Notes: generated by a model not told the origin, from the letters alone. A stretch of DNA of 64,000 nucleotides from Endomychus coccineus (GCA_958510875.1 OY294069.1:4030001-4094000), one strand, 5' to 3'. Shown: positions 44,575-57,449, counted from the stretch's first letter. Numbers and translations are program-made.

Positions 44575-45775
44575 AGTGATTTAAATATCAGTTCAAGTAT
44601 ATAGTCTGACAAACCCTCTCCAACTTATGAGTACATCTGAGTCCTGAAGGGATATATCAAGTAGGATAATAACGTGTATAATAATATCATTTTGTCGCTT
44701 AATGTCAAGTTTCATATACACATGACAGAATGATACCGTAATCAAAATTAAATTCGCCGTAAGAAAATTTATTTTGCACATTGCGCTTCCGGATTAATCA
44801 AACTCTACAGAATTGAGAAGCATCTTTCTCGGATTCACGATGGGACAGCTGCCGCTGTCCTTGTTATTGCCCGTTCTCGGGAAAATTATTCACTCCAGAT
44901 CTAATTTTGCTTGCTTAATACCACATATCTCTTACACCTGATGCCTTCCCATGTAAAATGACAAGAAGCTTGACATATAATACGAACGAGATACCCCGCT
45001 AAGAAATTTACGATAATGACATTAATTTCAACGCCCTAGAAATTGAAGCGATGCGACTAAATTTTCCGCGAGGAAAAATGACAATAAATGTAGCTTGTTA
45101 TATAATGCGATGAAAAACGTGTCTACTAAATCACAGCAGAAGGAACTATGCAAACAAACAAGCATAAGTTATTTCGAGCCTTCTCACTTTAGTACTGACT
45201 AACAAATGTATAAAACAAAAGAAAACATGACAGATAAACGTCAGGTGGTCAAATGCTGTCCCCATTTGTATTGCTTCAGATTGTGCTTGTGTTTCCTATT
45301 AGAAAAAGCACTATTTTATTTCAGCAAAATAGCTTCAAGATACTCTCGCGGGTCAAATCTAAATGATTGTAGGAAAGAGAAAATACATTGGAAATGATTC
45401 AAAAATCACAAATGACAGATGCTAAAATATACTCTATGTTACATTTAAATTTGATCCAGATGGTCTACATGATGCATTTCACAACTCTTCGTTTCGTAAT
45501 GACACCTGCTATCACATGAACTATCAAAATGTACCATAGAATCAAGAAGTAAAGGACCTCTTGCACAGTAGAAAGACATAAAGTAGATCGTGACGTAAGA
45601 TTGATGACGTCACTTTAATCTTAAATTGAGAAATTTCGAACACTCCCGTAGGTTGAATATATCCTAGACAAACCAAGCCGGCACCTCCACGCATAGATTG
45701 GAATTAAAACTCAGCCCACTGGGAAGGTGTTGCATGTTTCTCTACGAGTTACTTTGGAGAAGCGTACGTTTTGAA
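44575..45775. other. No recognisable feature
   Basis: AT-rich; no coding motif or matched repeat. Confidence 0.4.
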
Positions 45776-45779
45776 TCTG

Positions 45780-46510
45780 ATGTCCCAACTTTGACAATCA
45801 TTATCTAGTTTTCCCTCAGAAAAAATTACTCCATGTCATGGCTGATGAAGTATCCTCCGATACAATGACTATCAACTTTGTCTCACAGGGATACGTCTTG
45901 GTACCAGCTTTGTTCCTGCTCGATATAAGCGATCTGCTGGATGTGACCATCCATCCCGTCTACAGCTTTGCAGATGATGGTACACTTCATACCGCTTTTT
46001 CATCTAGAGACCCTAAACCATCCCATAAAGCCAGAGGAGCGTATAAGCGTATCACGCTATCAATGGATTTGGCAGAGATTTTGAAAAGAGGATCTGATAA
46101 TCTAATAGAGTTTAATGCAACCAAAGTTCAAGCTTGCCTCTTCTGAAGGAAGGCGGATACCACAATCACTGGTACCACTACTCCTATCTCTGGTACCACT
46201 ACTCCTATCTAGTCTTCTAAATCCATGCTTGGGATCACCACCAACACCATATTCTCATGAGACGATCGAGTGAGGTCCATTGCGAAAACAGCTCAACAAA
46301 AAGTTGCTGATTCGTGCCCAGAGCTACTTTACATCCCAGTATCTCTTCATAAACTGAAAAGCACAGATCTGACCTTTCCTGGAGTATTGATCACATATCG
46401 GCTCTCAAACATACGCTGAAGCTCTTGAATTATATCCAGAAGAGAGCCAGTCATCTGATTGATGATGTCACACTTACGAGTGTATTGACGTTACTAGAAT
46501 ATCATAGAAA
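45780..46510 (+). pseudogene. L1w LINE RT fragment with catalytic DD
   Basis: Open at 45838-46146: SSDTMTINFVSQGYVLVPAL (the x-P-Q-G-S-V-L-S-P-x-L block, with Pro-Gln changed to Ser-Gln), SFADDGTLHT (catalytic DD), NATKVQACLF (the N-x-x-K-T-x-x-x-x-F equivalent). Then frameshifted pieces: VRSIAKTAQQKVADSCPELL, LLYIP, and a degenerate KRAIRLIDD-type block near 46430-46470. A 20-bp sequence (CTGGTACCACTACTCCTATC) is tandemly doubled at about 46169-46210. Not functional. Confidence 0.7.
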
Positions 46511-46959
46511 GATGAGAGTAGCCGAGTAGCTTCTCCGCACATCTGTAGACGGCAAGCATCTCGGCTTGTATCTCCAATTTGTACGGAGTATACATCATTA
46601 TATCTAGAACCGCAAAATCCTGTTCCGACTCTTCTGTTTGTTCTAGACTCATCCGTATATCAAATTGTGCCGTATTTCGACTTGCGATCATTTTCACATT
46701 CCTCCATCGATAGGATGACGACTCTGAAATGCTGCTACGCAAGCCACAGGGCTCTGATTCAGTCCTAGCTGTCACAGATCACCAACTTCCCTGATCCTCT
46801 TTTTGTTGGAACATTTTATCGCCTGGGGACACTTCTGTATGTTGAATGTATGATTGTAGTATGATATAGACTAGCTATTGTCGGCGGACTCCGCCGTCAT
46901 CTAGCACCCGAAGAACCTAGTTACTAATATATTGCAAATGACCAGAAACTATCGAGGGC

Positions 46960-47226
46960 GTGGAAGAAGTCATTACATTGAAAGGTCACCCGTTATACAA
47001 TCTTGTGTTTTAGAGCCTTCTACTGATCCCTAAGATACTTCTGAATAGGCCATGGCCATAGCCTCAGCCAAAGTGGAGCCAATGGCGGTGAGTGGAAGAA
47101 GTCATTACATTGAAAGGTCACCCGTTATAGAATCTTGTGTTTTAGAGCCTTCTACTGATCCCTAAGATACTTCTGAATAGGCCATGGCCGTAGCCTCAGC
47201 CAAAGTGGAGCCAATGGCGGTGAGTG
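46960..47226. repeat. Tandem duplication, two 132-bp units
   Basis: The unit beginning GTGGAAGAAGTCATTACATT occurs at 46960 and again at 47092, with two substitutions between the copies (ATACAATC/ATAGAATC and GCCATAGCC/GCCGTAGCC). Near-identity indicates a recent duplication. No coding content is recognised. Confidence 0.9.
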
Positions 47227-47499
47227 CCATTTTCCTGAGGTCTGAATCTAATCGAACTACAAATATAGTATACCTTATCGTTGGGATGGTCAAGCAACTA
47301 CCAAAAGACGTGTTACTTAAGATTCAAATGTAGCTGTCACAAATCATACTATTTCAATCATTTACAGAACAGTCAGAATGAACGTTGCTCATACTATCAT
47401 ACGCAATCGACATGAAAGACTCCAATATACAAGTATTTTGCACCGTTCCGGAGTGAGATTGATGGAAAATTCATATATATGTATCTATTTAACAATTTT

Positions 47500-47830
47500 T
47501 CCACTACCAGTTGACTTCCGGACTGGTGACATATGTTTTCAAAACCAAATCCTACATTTTGGTAAAGGTTGTTTGCAGAAATGAGAGAGTTCGATTCAAA
47601 ACGTCTATTTTGCCTGGACTAATAGGCGGACTAGACGAGCTAAAACTAGTCACCCCTTCATTGTCAAGCTTCTTATATCGAACAGCGAAGTTGTGGAACT
47701 TTTCACCTAGACAGGTCTGTTTCTATGACTATAACCACCAAACCTTCCAGAAATGCCTCTCAACATTCCACCCTTGCCTCCACGATGTTCCTCGAACATT
47801 AAAGGTATCCCTCTGATGTAGTTAAAAGAT
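47500..47830 (+). pseudogene. L1w LINE C-terminus
   Basis: One open frame (to TGA 47814-47816): RVRFKTSILPG, GGLDELKLVTPSLSSFLYRT, AKLWNFSPRQVCF, and FQKCLSTFHP. Highly similar to the C-terminus in the 35.4 and 53.5 kb copies, followed by the A-rich 3' tail. The protein end after the RT; role unknown. Confidence 0.65.
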
Positions 47831-47834
47831 GAAA

Positions 47835-48925
47835 AAAATATATATTTATCATCAGAAAATTGGATTAATATAGGTTATGATCAGACCCTAAACCATAATA
47901 ATACATGTTCTGAAGTTCTGAGTGACTTTCTAAGCTTATCACGGGAATCTTCGGCACTATAAGTTAAATCAACCGGAGACCTGTAATAGAACGATGATAG
48001 AGTTATCTGCAAGAAATCCTTGATCAGTCTCTCTCTATCTCTGATTATTACAATACTTCAATCACACTACATATTCTAGTCAGTGGAATGAAATGAATTT
48101 TATCAATTAATAAGCGAAGCATTTTATTTGATTAACCGTTTTCGATTTTATGTTTGAATGAATAGATAATGAATTCCTGACCGATCCTCGTACGTAATAT
48201 ATATACGAGATAACGGCACGTCTCTAGCAACAAGTAATCAGTTTGGTCTGAATTCGTGAAGGTCTAATCCGTCCAGCAATTTTTCCAGTCTCGCCGCGCC
48301 GTTTATTCTAAAAAGCTCGGCCGATCGATACCACTCCAAACATTAATGTCTGTCTTAGACTGACGAAGATGAACGCGGGCAGGATGCCTCGAGGTGGAAC
48401 TCTACCACATTTAACACGGAAAAGGGGAATCCTTGTTTACGATTTTCAAGTCGATTGTGCTAACAGGAATTCGAACAGGGTTCATGGAAGTAGATAAATA
48501 TAGAACTGTAGGGGTTGTGGTGGGTAGAAAAAGGCGGGATGATATTGATTTTTTTCATTTCTGTAGAAAAAGCATTTGTAATTCTGCTGACCGAGTCACA
48601 GATAGTCCCAAGCTTAACATTTCTCATGTTCACTCACAGTGATTACTGATTAGAATAAATTATTCATGTTATTTGAAAAAATCGAATTATTTTTTGTCTT
48701 TATGCACATTTTACGTCCACACTTTAGTTCTTCCGTGAAGTCTGAGTTGAAGAATCAAATCATCTTCAGGTTCATTACTTGGTAATAATTGAAATAGAAC
48801 TATAATCACCCAAAAAGCTGTTTATGTAAGTGAGGTTTAGTGGTGAGTGAATTGGAGTTGTTAATGAATGGTCTGGGAACATATATTATATATCACTTTT
48901 GTTAGATGGAGATATTTATTTCTAG
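47835..48925. other. No recognisable feature
   Basis: 48230-48430 is GC-richer (for example CTCGCCGCGCCGTTTATTC) than its surroundings, but no gene, exon or RNA could be assigned. Confidence 0.35.
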
Positions 48926-48927
48926 AA

Positions 48928-49425
48928 GATACAACTCTCTGATATTCTTCGTTCACTGTCTGCGATTTAAATACGATGAGAACAATATACATGCCGTCTA
49001 ACAGATTGCTATCAGAAAAACTCATCAGAATAACGTAATTTGTTCCAATATAATCAGCAGCTTATCTTGTTTCTGATGTATTTCTGCTTGAGGAAAATGT
49101 ATTCAGACAAAGAATGAACTGGGATTGCAGCTGATATAATCACTTATCTGGTATAAGCCATTGTCATAGAGAGGATATCATTGAACTGATCGTACAAGCT
49201 CCTTGAAATTCAACCAAATCTTGGAAACATCTATTTCCAATGAACTTAATGCTGTTATATGAATTTTACTATACATCTGAGCCATTCGAACTCGCTATTT
49301 TGTAACTATTGATATCAATGTGCCAGTACATAACGTCAGATAGAGTTGTATATTCACGTTCGCTGATGCAATCCCGTTTGAGTGGAAATACTCATTTGTC
49401 CAAGCCCCATCTTTGATCTGTACCT
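48928..49425 (+). repeat. Diverged direct repeat, copy 1 (partner 55805-56340)
   Basis: About 500 bp aligning in the same orientation to 55805-56340. Shared blocks include CTAACAGATTGC, AACGT(A/G)ATTTGTTCCAATAT, CTTATCTTGTTTCTG and GGCCCCATCTTT-type endings. Divergence is high, so the duplication or insertion is old. No frame is conserved across the alignment as far as I could follow. Confidence 0.6.
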
Positions 49426-49679
49426 TCTCTTTCATAACAGTTGGGTAAGAGCTAATCCCTGCCGACTTGTCCATTTTCGCGTGACTACCAAGTATATAAT
49501 GAATTGAATTTCACATTGCATACTTGTCACTAGTTGATAGTTATTTTTTTCTTCTAATTCATCATATGTCTCACACTCATTATCCGTTCTGTAGAGCTGG
49601 AGGATGCCTGCCAAGCAGTCACTCCTCTGCATGGGAGAGAATAGTGAATATTTACAGATTCACCGTCTCATTCATCTTC

Positions 49680-50370
49680 TCAATTTTCGTATGATACTGA
49701 ACACTGGACTGCTCGAACACTTTTAGATAAAATAGGATCATCTTTTCTACTTTCGTCTGACGAAGAATCCTTGCATACTCAAATGCCTCCAGTTTCTCTA
49801 TTTTGGGACGACAAAAAATCCTGGAATGTTCAAATGCCTCTAGGCAAAATTGAATCTTTCTTCTATTTTCGTATGATAAGGTACCCTGAAATGCTCGAAT
49901 GCCTCTGAACAAAATAGAATAATCTTTTCTACTTTTGTATGAAGAAGAATCTTGGCATGCTCAAATGCTTCTAATTTCTCTATTTTTGTACTACAAAGAA
50001 TCCTGGAATGTTCAAATACCTCTAGGCAAAATTGGATCTTCCTTCTATTTCAGTATGATAAGGAACCATGGAATACTCAATTGCCTCTAGAAAATATATG
50101 TTCTCATATGACAAAGAATCCTGGAATGCTCAATACCTCTTGTTCCTCTATTTTTGTACTACAACGAATCCTGGAATGGTCGAATGCCTCTAGTTTCTCT
50201 ATTTTTGTATAACAAATAAACCCGAAATGCTCAAATGCCTCTGGGCAAAATTGTATGTTTCCTCTATTTCCATATGGTGAGGAACCCTGGAATTCTCAAA
50301 AGTCTCTAGACAGAGGAAATCGATGATCCAATTCTGTCAACAGGCATTTGAACATTTGAGGATCCTGTGT
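49680..50370. repeat. Degenerate tandem array, ~50-65 bp period
   Basis: About eleven diverged units based on AATCCTGGAATGCTCAAATG followed by CCTCTAG, alternating with CTATTTTTGTA-type blocks. Copies occur near 49773, 49825, 49890, 49956, 50009, 50072, 50126, 50176, 50226 and 50292. One unit near 50340-50370 is inverted. On the minus strand some units encode repeated EAFEHSRI...KIEK, but the period is not a multiple of three and the frame changes between units. Confidence 0.75.
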
Positions 50371-50374
50371 CATA

Positions 50375-51090
50375 AGATAATAGAGAATATGATCAGAGCT
50401 GGCGATTTACTATGTATAACGTATAATCAACTGATCCATGATTTGTCCCACCAGAAATATTCTTTTCCACTTTTCATATTCTCATCTACCCTACGTTTTG
50501 ATTAAATCCGAATATGAAGGCTTAGAAATACGAACTGAAATTAATATAAACGAAATTAATTGTAAAGGTATGAATACGTACGGGAGGAACAAAAGACACG
50601 AAGAAGAATCATACATTATAAAATCTGAGCTTTACGACACGTCCACGTAACAATAAACTGGAGCGTATAGGCAGTTCTCCGGCCCATCGGGAAATTAATT
50701 TGAGCAACAGAAACATCGACCTTTGTTTGATATAACGAACTCACATACATATTTTCATTTTCAACTGTTTGTTTAAATACCGTAGAAAGGCATCGAGAAA
50801 AGTGATATAAGAAGGGCATACGGCAAAGCTGCAGTCAATTTAATCGTTCATCCTGTTGAAGAGTTGCCGCATTTCTGAATATTTAATTGAATTAACATGG
50901 AGGAAGAACTCAACTCATTTCACACTTCCCAACATGATATGACATTTATGAATAAAGAGTTTGATAAAGGGGAAATGGATTCAACTAAACAAAACTTCAG
51001 CATTGTATGAAAAATATTAGAAATTGAATATTAAATTGTGTGAAAACACCTCATAACCTCATAAACTGCTCAAAATTATCTGAGAAACAA
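50375..51090. other. No recognisable feature
   Basis: No coding motif or matched repeat. Confidence 0.4.
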
Positions 51091-51094
51091 AAGA

Positions 51095-51230
51095 ATCAAA
51101 TTCCTGCCACTCACGATTATGGAGTTCTCCTGGTATTGGATGAGCTCGTTGTTGATTACTTCCCCCCTCACTGTAAGGATAACAGATAAAGGTTCAATGG
51201 GTTCATAATTATCGAGAAGAGTCTTGTGAG
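51095..51230 (-). pseudogene. L1w LINE RT fragment
   Basis: Matches 38128-38260 closely at DNA level (ATTATGGAG(T/C)T and TGGATGA(G/A)(C/T)TCG blocks), i.e. the early RT region of the same LINE family on the minus strand. About 130 bp. Confidence 0.55.
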
Positions 51231-51234
51231 TAAG

Positions 51235-52615
51235 AGCAAGCTAGACACTTTGTTTTTGCTGACTGATTTTTACTTCACATACGGCAGTAACTCGCGAAAG
51301 AAGTACGGCAATACGTTGATTGGAAATTTTAAATATCTGGTAAATCTATTCGTGAGGTGTAATATATCGATTATGGATATAATTCTAGGCAACTGGAAAG
51401 GTGGCCGGAAAACGGTAAGGCCATAAAGAGAAACTATGCCTCCTCAAGACCACTTGATCATTATTTTGCAGATCTCTCGAATGTTCATGACCATTCCATC
51501 AAAAATGATGAGTATTTCGAATTGAGTGGAGTGGATTCTGATCTGATACTTGGAGAGAGAAAAATTGGGGCCATAAAGGAACCTCGGTCAGCACCACGCA
51601 GTTACAGGAAGCTCATAATCACGAGGAGGCTGTCCGATTGTACCAGTTGAAATCGTCTTGCACCTCGTTTGCCTGAATATAGCCACGAACTAACATTGTA
51701 ACAGAAAACAACTTCGTGTACATGTTGTGCGAGCAAGCCCATATGCAATTATTCCAGATTCAGTTCATATGCACGACAATACTCGTCCTAATACTGTCAT
51801 CCGGTACGAAGAGTATATTGCCTTTCTGCCAAAGAGTTCTAAATTCCTCTACCTCATTGAGCATGTGTGAGACACGATGTAGACGGAAGTCAAACCTGTA
51901 TTCAAGAATGTTCTAAAAGAGCAGTTGGAAATTCTGTCTTCAGATGCACTCGATAGGCTAATTTTAAAGACGTCTTGGCCAAACCTGGAGGTCGTTGATT
52001 CCCTGGAGTCAAAACATCGAGGACTACTAGCTACTTGGAAACATATCGTGACGATTGGGTCGTTAGATTTTGCAAAAAGGTTCATTAGTCGAAAAGTCAA
52101 TAACACAATTTTTAGTATGTCTATTTCGATAGTTTTCTTGGTGGCTAATTATTAGTTACCAACAGTTATGATACTCCCATTAGAGTTTCTACTTTGATTT
52201 GGTATTTCTTTCATTGCTAAAAAACACAATACTCCCTCCCATTCTGTTGTATCTCAAGATGACGTTTACCACTAATCCTCCAACATTAAAAGTGGCGATT
52301 GTCTTATCTGTATTATCTCATACTAAGTTTTGCCAACATGGAAGACACGCTAGATCTTTGTTTCCGGCGCTTCTAAAGAAGAATTCAAACTGTTGCTGAT
52401 TTGTCTTAAACTCAGTGAAAACAACAAAATTTCTCCTCGAATTTATGTAAAGTGATAATATCTGAATCAAATGAATATGTATTACATTATATATATATAC
52501 CTTCATTGCTACCTGGGTATAGTGCTATGAGAGACCTGTATGGATGTTTCCCTTCCTGTTGGTTTAACAACAGACAACAAGAAGCCTTAAGTGAACCTAG
52601 TTCTTGATACAATTT
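51235..52615. other. No firm feature; one coding-like stretch
   Basis: 51870-52155 (+) is open through FKNVLKEQLEILSSDALDRL, ILKTSWPNLEVVDSLESKHR and GLLATWKHIVTIGSLDFAKR, ending at 52153-52155. Its composition looks protein-like, but no family was recognised and no splice signals were confirmed. Rest: nothing. Confidence 0.3.
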
Positions 52616-52619
52616 TGGT

Positions 52620-53990
52620 GTGTTTCCTTCCAGCTGGAAGACAACTAGAGTCTAACCAATTCAAAAAACAGGAGAATGCAATAATTATAGTCTGATTGTG
52701 CTATTATCTGTGATCTCTAAAGTGGTGTAGAGAGCAATTCAACATCGAGCTCACCCAATACGTAGAGAGCTACAGAATAGTGAATGACCGACAACATTTC
52801 TTTCACCAGCAGATATCATGAGGAGACCTGCTTGGCTTATGAAAGACATGTATGGCAGGAATTTAGGGGAAAATACAGGGGAATCTCTAGCTGTAGCATC
52901 GTTATCTCCAAAACATTTGACGGAGTCTGGCACCAAACTCTTCTAGGAAACTTCCTTCACATGGTTTACCGCTTCAACTTTGTTTCCTCTCAGATAGATC
53001 ACTACATATGGTGGTTGATGAAGTACCGTACGAAACAATGACTATCAAGGCTGGTGATCCACAGGGATTTGTCTTGTCACTTACTTTATTTCTGTTCCAT
53101 TTCAACGATGGGATCTGATAATTTAGTAGAGTTTGGAACAGCTAGAACTCAATCTTGCATGTTCTCCAGGGGGGCGAATCATACAATCCCTTACATGATG
53201 ATGTAAAGTAGAATTATTCCAATGGAGTCTTCCATATTCATGCTCGGGATCAAGCCGAGAGCTACTTAACCTCCCAGCAGCTCCTCCTAATCTACATAGC
53301 ACAGCTTCAACCTGTCAAGAATTGTTGTCCACATGTTCAGAGTCCGGCTCTCAAACATGCGCTGAAACTCCCGGATTCTATCCAAAAGATTGATGATGTC
53401 ACACTTACCAATCCATTGACATCTCTAGGACATCGTAGAAAGCTATAGACATTTCCATGGTCGTCGGTGTTCATCAGGAATCTGGTCTGTTATTACAACG
53501 AAAGATTCCAGACAAGCGGACGAGCTCAATCTAGTCATTTCTTTATTGCCTAGCTCGATACCGGTCGAACTTCTTTCTACCAGAATTCATTTCTCTATCG
53601 AACGGCGAAGTTGTGGAACTATTCACCTATTGAGGTCTATAACCCATCTCCTCTCCCAATATTTCACCGCTGACTCACACGATGTTCTTCGAGAGTAACT
53701 ATGACTCTCTAAAAACGGAAAGTGCAAGAATTCAATTTTTTTCATTTCTTCAATCCCACCCTACATGCGCACCTCAGTTTCTGAGAACTGTTCTGTTGGA
53801 GTCATGTGAGATAGGATGAATCATAGTTGTGGTCTGATATACATCTCCGTCGTACCTTCCCTAAACTTAGACACGCTTATCGTAGTTTATTGGTTACCGG
53901 CTTCTAGATCCTCAAACACATATCGATAATAATAGTAATAATGTAAATACAGTCCTCTCGTGTAGTCAAAGAATACAAAAAAAAATAGCA
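52620..53990 (+). pseudogene. L1w LINE, longest plus-strand copy with A-rich tail
   Basis: In order on +: an early RT block (QHRAHPIRRELQNSE-like), ISKTFDGVWHQTLLGNFLHM (the A-F-D-x-V-W-H-x-x-L-L block), VYRFNFVSSQIDH, PQGFVLSLTLF-type, then ERRLLNLS-like degenerate region, IQKIDDVTLT-like, RTELLSTRIHFSIERRSCGT, and the 3' end CCTCTCGTGTAGTCAAAGAA followed by an A-run at 53978-53986. Many frameshifts; dead. The A-tail marks its end. Confidence 0.75.
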
Positions 53991-53994
53991 AAAG

Positions 53995-55535
53995 TATTCT
54001 TATTAAGAGGGTATTGAGTTAACAAGTGGAGGATTTCTTACTGGCACAGTCTGCATAAGATGTTAGAAGGTTGAATAATGAAGAATGCCGGGTATTCAAT
54101 TATAAGCAATTAGACAATAGAGAAAGGGGAGAAAAACATTTATTACAATCTGTTTATTCAAATATCGAAACGTGTTGAATAATATGCATATTTGATTCCA
54201 TTCTCTTTGTGATAAGTATCAATTTCATCATAACAATGATTGTTATATTAATCTAGATTACATACAGTATTCATAATAAGTAAATGAGGGTCTACAAGTA
54301 CTGCGATATTGTATTAACTCAATTATTTTTGTGTTTTATTGTGTTCCGTTGGGCATTTCCCGACACACGCTGCCTGTAATGTGATTTAGTAGTCACGGCG
54401 AAATACATTAGAGTATCTATCATTGTCAGCTTTGTGTGGAACGGATCGAAAAAAGCTTGCGTGGAAATGAATCTTTTTTATATTTCAAGCGAAACCGGGA
54501 CGAATATTCAAACTGCATTATTGATATAAACTGACGGCGTTAGCAGGACCGCAATCACATGTTTTCCATTGTTTCGGTTCCGACGGGAATCGGAGGTACG
54601 CTATCAGAACAAAGTTTTATATTATCCATCCAATCATACCTTGTCTTTCTCAGGTTTATGTGGAGCGGGACCACTTCTTTCACTTCGAAATAGACATTTT
54701 TCCATGAGTCGCTAGAAAGAAATAGTCTAACTTCTGTCATATGTATGTTTATTGAATATAAGCATACAACATATTTGCTATTGTATTATATAGCATAATG
54801 AATGATGAGTGGACAAGGTTTTGACCGTGTGTGCATGACATGAGTGTCAATGCCGACACGTAGGTCGACCTTCGCCGAACTATTTGAAGAGGAGCAAGGC
54901 TTCTCCTTTGATAATAGATATTTAAGTATATTAGTTGATGATAAGAATGAAGTTGATGAAGTGCAGTAAGTGCATTGAGTTCAGTTAGTTCAATAGAGTC
55001 TAAGTTAGTATTAGAAAGTACCATGTAGTGAACATTGAAACCATATGTCACATTTCGTACCCAGTGTTGTGATTCCAACCATCTGTCCCTATGTCTAAGT
55101 TCCATACGAAACTTCTACCATAACCCAGCACCGAACCTATTAACTGATGAGACATGGTGTTCCTTGCAAGCCATAAAAGAATCCTTGTCCAGATATTATA
55201 GGGCAATACTGCCAGACCTTCCATCAGTTATTATATGGCGATTCTGGCAGGGTCGCCATGTGGTGTTCAGGTTCATCGTATTCTAGCTATGGGCAATATA
55301 TTAATAACTCGGCGATTGGTCATGGTTTATTGTAACATTCATTTATACATCTAGATGACTTGCACTTTTAACAATCGTATATTAACGTATATGTCACATG
55401 ACATTGGCATGATCTTCAGTCTCACTTTTAATACTTCATTATACTAGCTTATGATAATTGCTTTCGTTCACTATATACAGAACATAAGGTGAAGCCTTGT
55501 TTCCCCACGAATCTATTATCATAACATTTGTATTT
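53995..55535. other. Possible solo-LTR-like segments, otherwise nothing
   Basis: 54749-55105 (minus) has a 118-codon open frame followed by an AATAAACATAC-type signal, and 55240-55524 (+) has GGCAGGGTCGCCATGTGGTG leading into an AT-rich segment ending CATAACA. Both look like LTR-retrotransposon ends, but I could not find LTR pairs or target duplications, so they are not called. Confidence 0.25.
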
Positions 55536-55804
55536 ACTATATCGGTAGCATATCTAGGTACCAATTTAAGAAAGTAGAGCAAATTATAGAATTAAGTAAT
55601 TTTATGGAATCTATTGAAATAACCTCTATTTTCCCATCACAAAAGGACGAATCAACGCAGCATTGAAAATCAAACAGTCTCGAAGAAAATTTCGAATGAA
55701 TGACTTTTTTCAACCATCCAAAATTCAGAACTTTATCATACAATCGAATGTGGTTTTCCTTGGGACATAGATCAAATATAACTCCCATCAGGAAGAGACA
55801 TATA

Positions 55805-56340
55805 TCCATAAGAACACTCTCTGAAATTCTTCAATTACCATCTGTGATTTTGATTGCATTGAATACAGAATATCTGCCGCCTAACAGATTGCATCGTGAA
55901 AAACTCATTCAACAAAATAACGTGATTTGTTCCAATATCGTCTGAAGCCTGGAGTTTATCTTGTTTCTGTATCTCTGCTTGAGGAAGATGTAGTAAGACA
56001 TAAAGGACGGAATGAAATTGCAGCGGATGCAATCACATATCTCATATAGGCCATTGTCATAGAGAGAAAGTTATTGAACTATGGTAGGAGCTCCCTGAAA
56101 TTCAACCTTATCTAGGAAATAATAATTTACAATGACCTTAATGCTATTACAGAGAACTTACTGCACCCAGACCAAATTTCTCAATGTCATCGCCGTTTTG
56201 TACTGAATTGACTTCTATGTCTTAACAATTGATATGAAAGTGCTAATACATAACGATAGATAGCATCACACACTCACGTTTGCTCATTCGATTCCATTTG
56301 AGTGGTGATGTGTATCTGTCGAGGCCCCATCTTTCAATAG
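55805..56340 (+). repeat. Diverged direct repeat, copy 2 (partner 48928-49425)
   Basis: See the partner copy. The open frames at 55537-55809 and 55700-55945 overlap the start of this repeat and show no known motif. Confidence 0.6.
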
Positions 56341-56344
56341 TCAG

Positions 56345-57445
56345 CAATGAGGAGGGGCTGATTCCACTAGTTGATTTTTCGGAGAACTTCCTCGTGGAAT
56401 ATTAATTTCTTAATGCATTCTGGCCTAACATACTTCATCATCATCATTATAAGGCAGGGATGTAACCCCGAAGTACAAAGGCCCACGTGCTCATTGTACG
56501 CCCCATAATAGTGTAGCCTTTTTTATTCTGACAAGTTGATGAGTACCTAGAAACTCATACTGTTGCTGACATAGGATTCTATGAGTCCCACTGTAACTCT
56601 ACTCCGCCAAAGTGACGATGCAATTTAGTTTATATTGGGCTCAGATACTCACTGCAGGAATTTCCTAAAATTCAAGTCGAATTATAAACAAAAAATTGTA
56701 CAACATAAGAGTTTCTGTATACGGTTTCTGATTTATAACTCAGAATGAGTAAAGTTGCCTCTTTTATTCCTCGCAATATGCCGATGCAGTAATCATAGAG
56801 CCATAGTACAGCTGGTATGGCTGCTGCTTGTTTGAAGTTCAATCATAAAGAAAAACTATCGATCGATGTTTCGGCTTCAGCTTGGTACATTTCCACCATA
56901 TAAAATTTACACACTGACTCATTTTGACAGAATGGTTTCCTGTGAGTATTTTGAATTAATAAAATCTTCTCACCTATCGCTAATACGCTCCTGCATGCAG
57001 TTGTACCAGAAAGTGGTCCCTGTTTATTTTACGTCGCTACGACTTGTTTTAAAACGGTTTAAAAGCGGCGGCACGGTATGGGTAGACTACACGACGCGCG
57101 GGCATACTCCTAAATTCGAATTTCGTGAAGCAAAATCGCATTTAAAACTTCATGAAAGCGTTTCAATAGACGGTACGTGGTTGAAAATATATTCAACCGG
57201 ACCGTAGCCCCGTGCGAAATAAAGCTCTTTACGAATTTCGTCTGTGCTTCAATGGTTTATTTGAATGGATATGTAAATTTTATTTAAATTATTTCAGACT
57301 TCAAAATATAGATGCTATTTATGATTACTCTCGCTATTGCGTAACGATGTAAAAAGATTTATTACATTAATACCTACACAAATATAGAGTGCATTTATGC
57401 GAGTTGAATCTCCGCAATGATTTGTTACACATTAAAGGAAATGGA
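56345..57445. other. No recognised gene; one GC-richer ORF
   Basis: 56866-57207 (+) is open for 113 codons; its second half is GC-rich (CGGCGGCACGGTATGGGTAG). It includes WVDYTTRGHTPKFEFREAKS and ends shortly before AATAAAG. No family recognised. Confidence 0.3.
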
Positions 57446-57449
57446 GAAA

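Noticed and set aside
46494..46775. Minus-strand 93-codon ORF as a LINE fragment
   Set aside because: Only a vague likeness (a TPYKLEIQAE segment) to the post-RT region of R1-type LINEs; not enough to call.
55240..55524. Solo LTR starting TGTGGTG and ending CATAACA
   Set aside because: No second copy in the window and no flanking duplication; the LTR appearance alone is weak.
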